This document shows, piece by piece, positions 63,505 to 64,000 of a stretch of DNA of 64,000 nt. The position numbers and the translations under genes were made by a program. The DNA lies in NCBI RefSeq assembly GCF_008831285.2, contig NC_045145.1:16260040-16324039 (forward strand), given 5' to 3'. Source of the DNA: Nymphaea colorata (lineage: Eukaryota; Streptophyta; Magnoliopsida; Nymphaeales; Nymphaeaceae). The notes under the pieces are model-generated. The model saw only the letters and a list, made by a program, of their open reading frames with translations, did not search any database and was not told the origin of the DNA. The stretch's first letter is position 1. Every line of letters begins with the position of its first letter.

Positions 63505-64000
63505 CTAAATAAGAAGAAAGAACCTTTGGATTAAGCCAAATGTTTAAAACCTAGTCGACTTCCTATTCCTGCACAGCATACATATTAAGAAAGCACATAG
63601 ACTTCAATCATAAAATATTATTGAACTTTTTTGGAGAACTTATCCATTCAGAGAACTCATGTGCATTTTAAAGTGTAGATCCCTCTAAATCAGGCGTGCA
63701 TGGGCTCAATCCGTATTCAAATGGCTGACAAGGTCGTCCCCACCTTCTGTGACTGGAAATACACTCTGCACTCAATAGCCACTCCTGCACTCGTGAATGT
63801 TTTTGCTCATATCCTACCTTTCTCAAATAACTAGTTTCAGGATTTGTTTCTGGCAGACTCACCACCATTTAACTCACTGAAGGTGATAACAAGAGGCAGC
63901 ATATTAAACAGGTAAACAGATTTGTACTATATTTTGGTCTTGGAAGAAGGAGGCATTTCATAGTATATGCTCAGCATCGTTAAAGACTTGGTCGTACATG
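63505..64000 (-). other. intron of the phosphatase gene running off the window
   Basis: The acceptor TTAG precedes the exon at 63504. No donor or exon with family similarity was recognised up to the right edge, so this stretch is read as part of a long intron. Confidence 0.55.

Noticed and set aside
1-64000. CRISPR, phage, defence or biosynthetic cluster
   Set aside because: This is a spliced plant nuclear locus. The repeats seen are microsatellites, tandem duplications and MITEs with no spacer structure, and the genes are unrelated neighbours.

Overview
This is nuclear DNA from a flowering plant. The evidence is spliced genes whose exons translate to plant-specific proteins (a TPLATE-complex subunit, a CDPK-related kinase, a DUF1645 protein), AT-rich non-coding DNA, many TA and GA microsatellites, and small non-autonomous DNA transposons. 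The species cannot be named from the sequence alone. I found four complete protein genes, one gene cut by the right edge, and one tRNA gene. There is no CRISPR array, operon, phage or prokaryotic system.

Layout. 1-4.9 kb: no recognisable gene. 4.9-23.2 kb, minus strand: TWD40-2, a subunit of the plant TPLATE endocytic adaptor complex, in 24 exons (about 1,622 residues). Its introns carry a 731-bp hAT-type element and three recent tandem duplications, and one intron has the signature of a U12-type AT-AC intron. 26.4-27.3 kb, plus strand: a single-exon, GC-rich DUF1645-type gene, divergent from TWD40-2. 27.3-38.5 kb: repeat-rich DNA with two related 194- and 224-bp hAT MITEs, both with perfect 8-bp target duplications, and one possible gene remnant. 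38.6-40.0 kb, minus strand: a five-exon, 255-residue short-chain dehydrogenase with a GC-AG intron and a non-canonical catalytic motif. 41.7 kb: an intact tRNA-Ala(AGC) gene. 41.8-54.4 kb: non-coding repeats and microsatellites. 54.5-60.6 kb, plus strand: a complete 11-exon, 600-residue CDPK-related kinase. 62.2-64.0 kb, minus strand: the last two exons of a histidine-phosphatase (phosphoglycerate-mutase-like) gene, convergent with the kinase gene.

The genes look like unrelated single-copy neighbours rather than a pathway cluster. TWD40-2 acts in clathrin-mediated endocytosis and the kinase in membrane-associated signalling. Gene models were built by joining exons at splice sites in consistent phase and comparing the result with remembered family sequences. 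No search was run. The strongest unusual signals are the AT-AC intron in TWD40-2, a splice junction in the same gene that is out of phase by one base next to a tandem duplication, and the GC-AG intron in the dehydrogenase.
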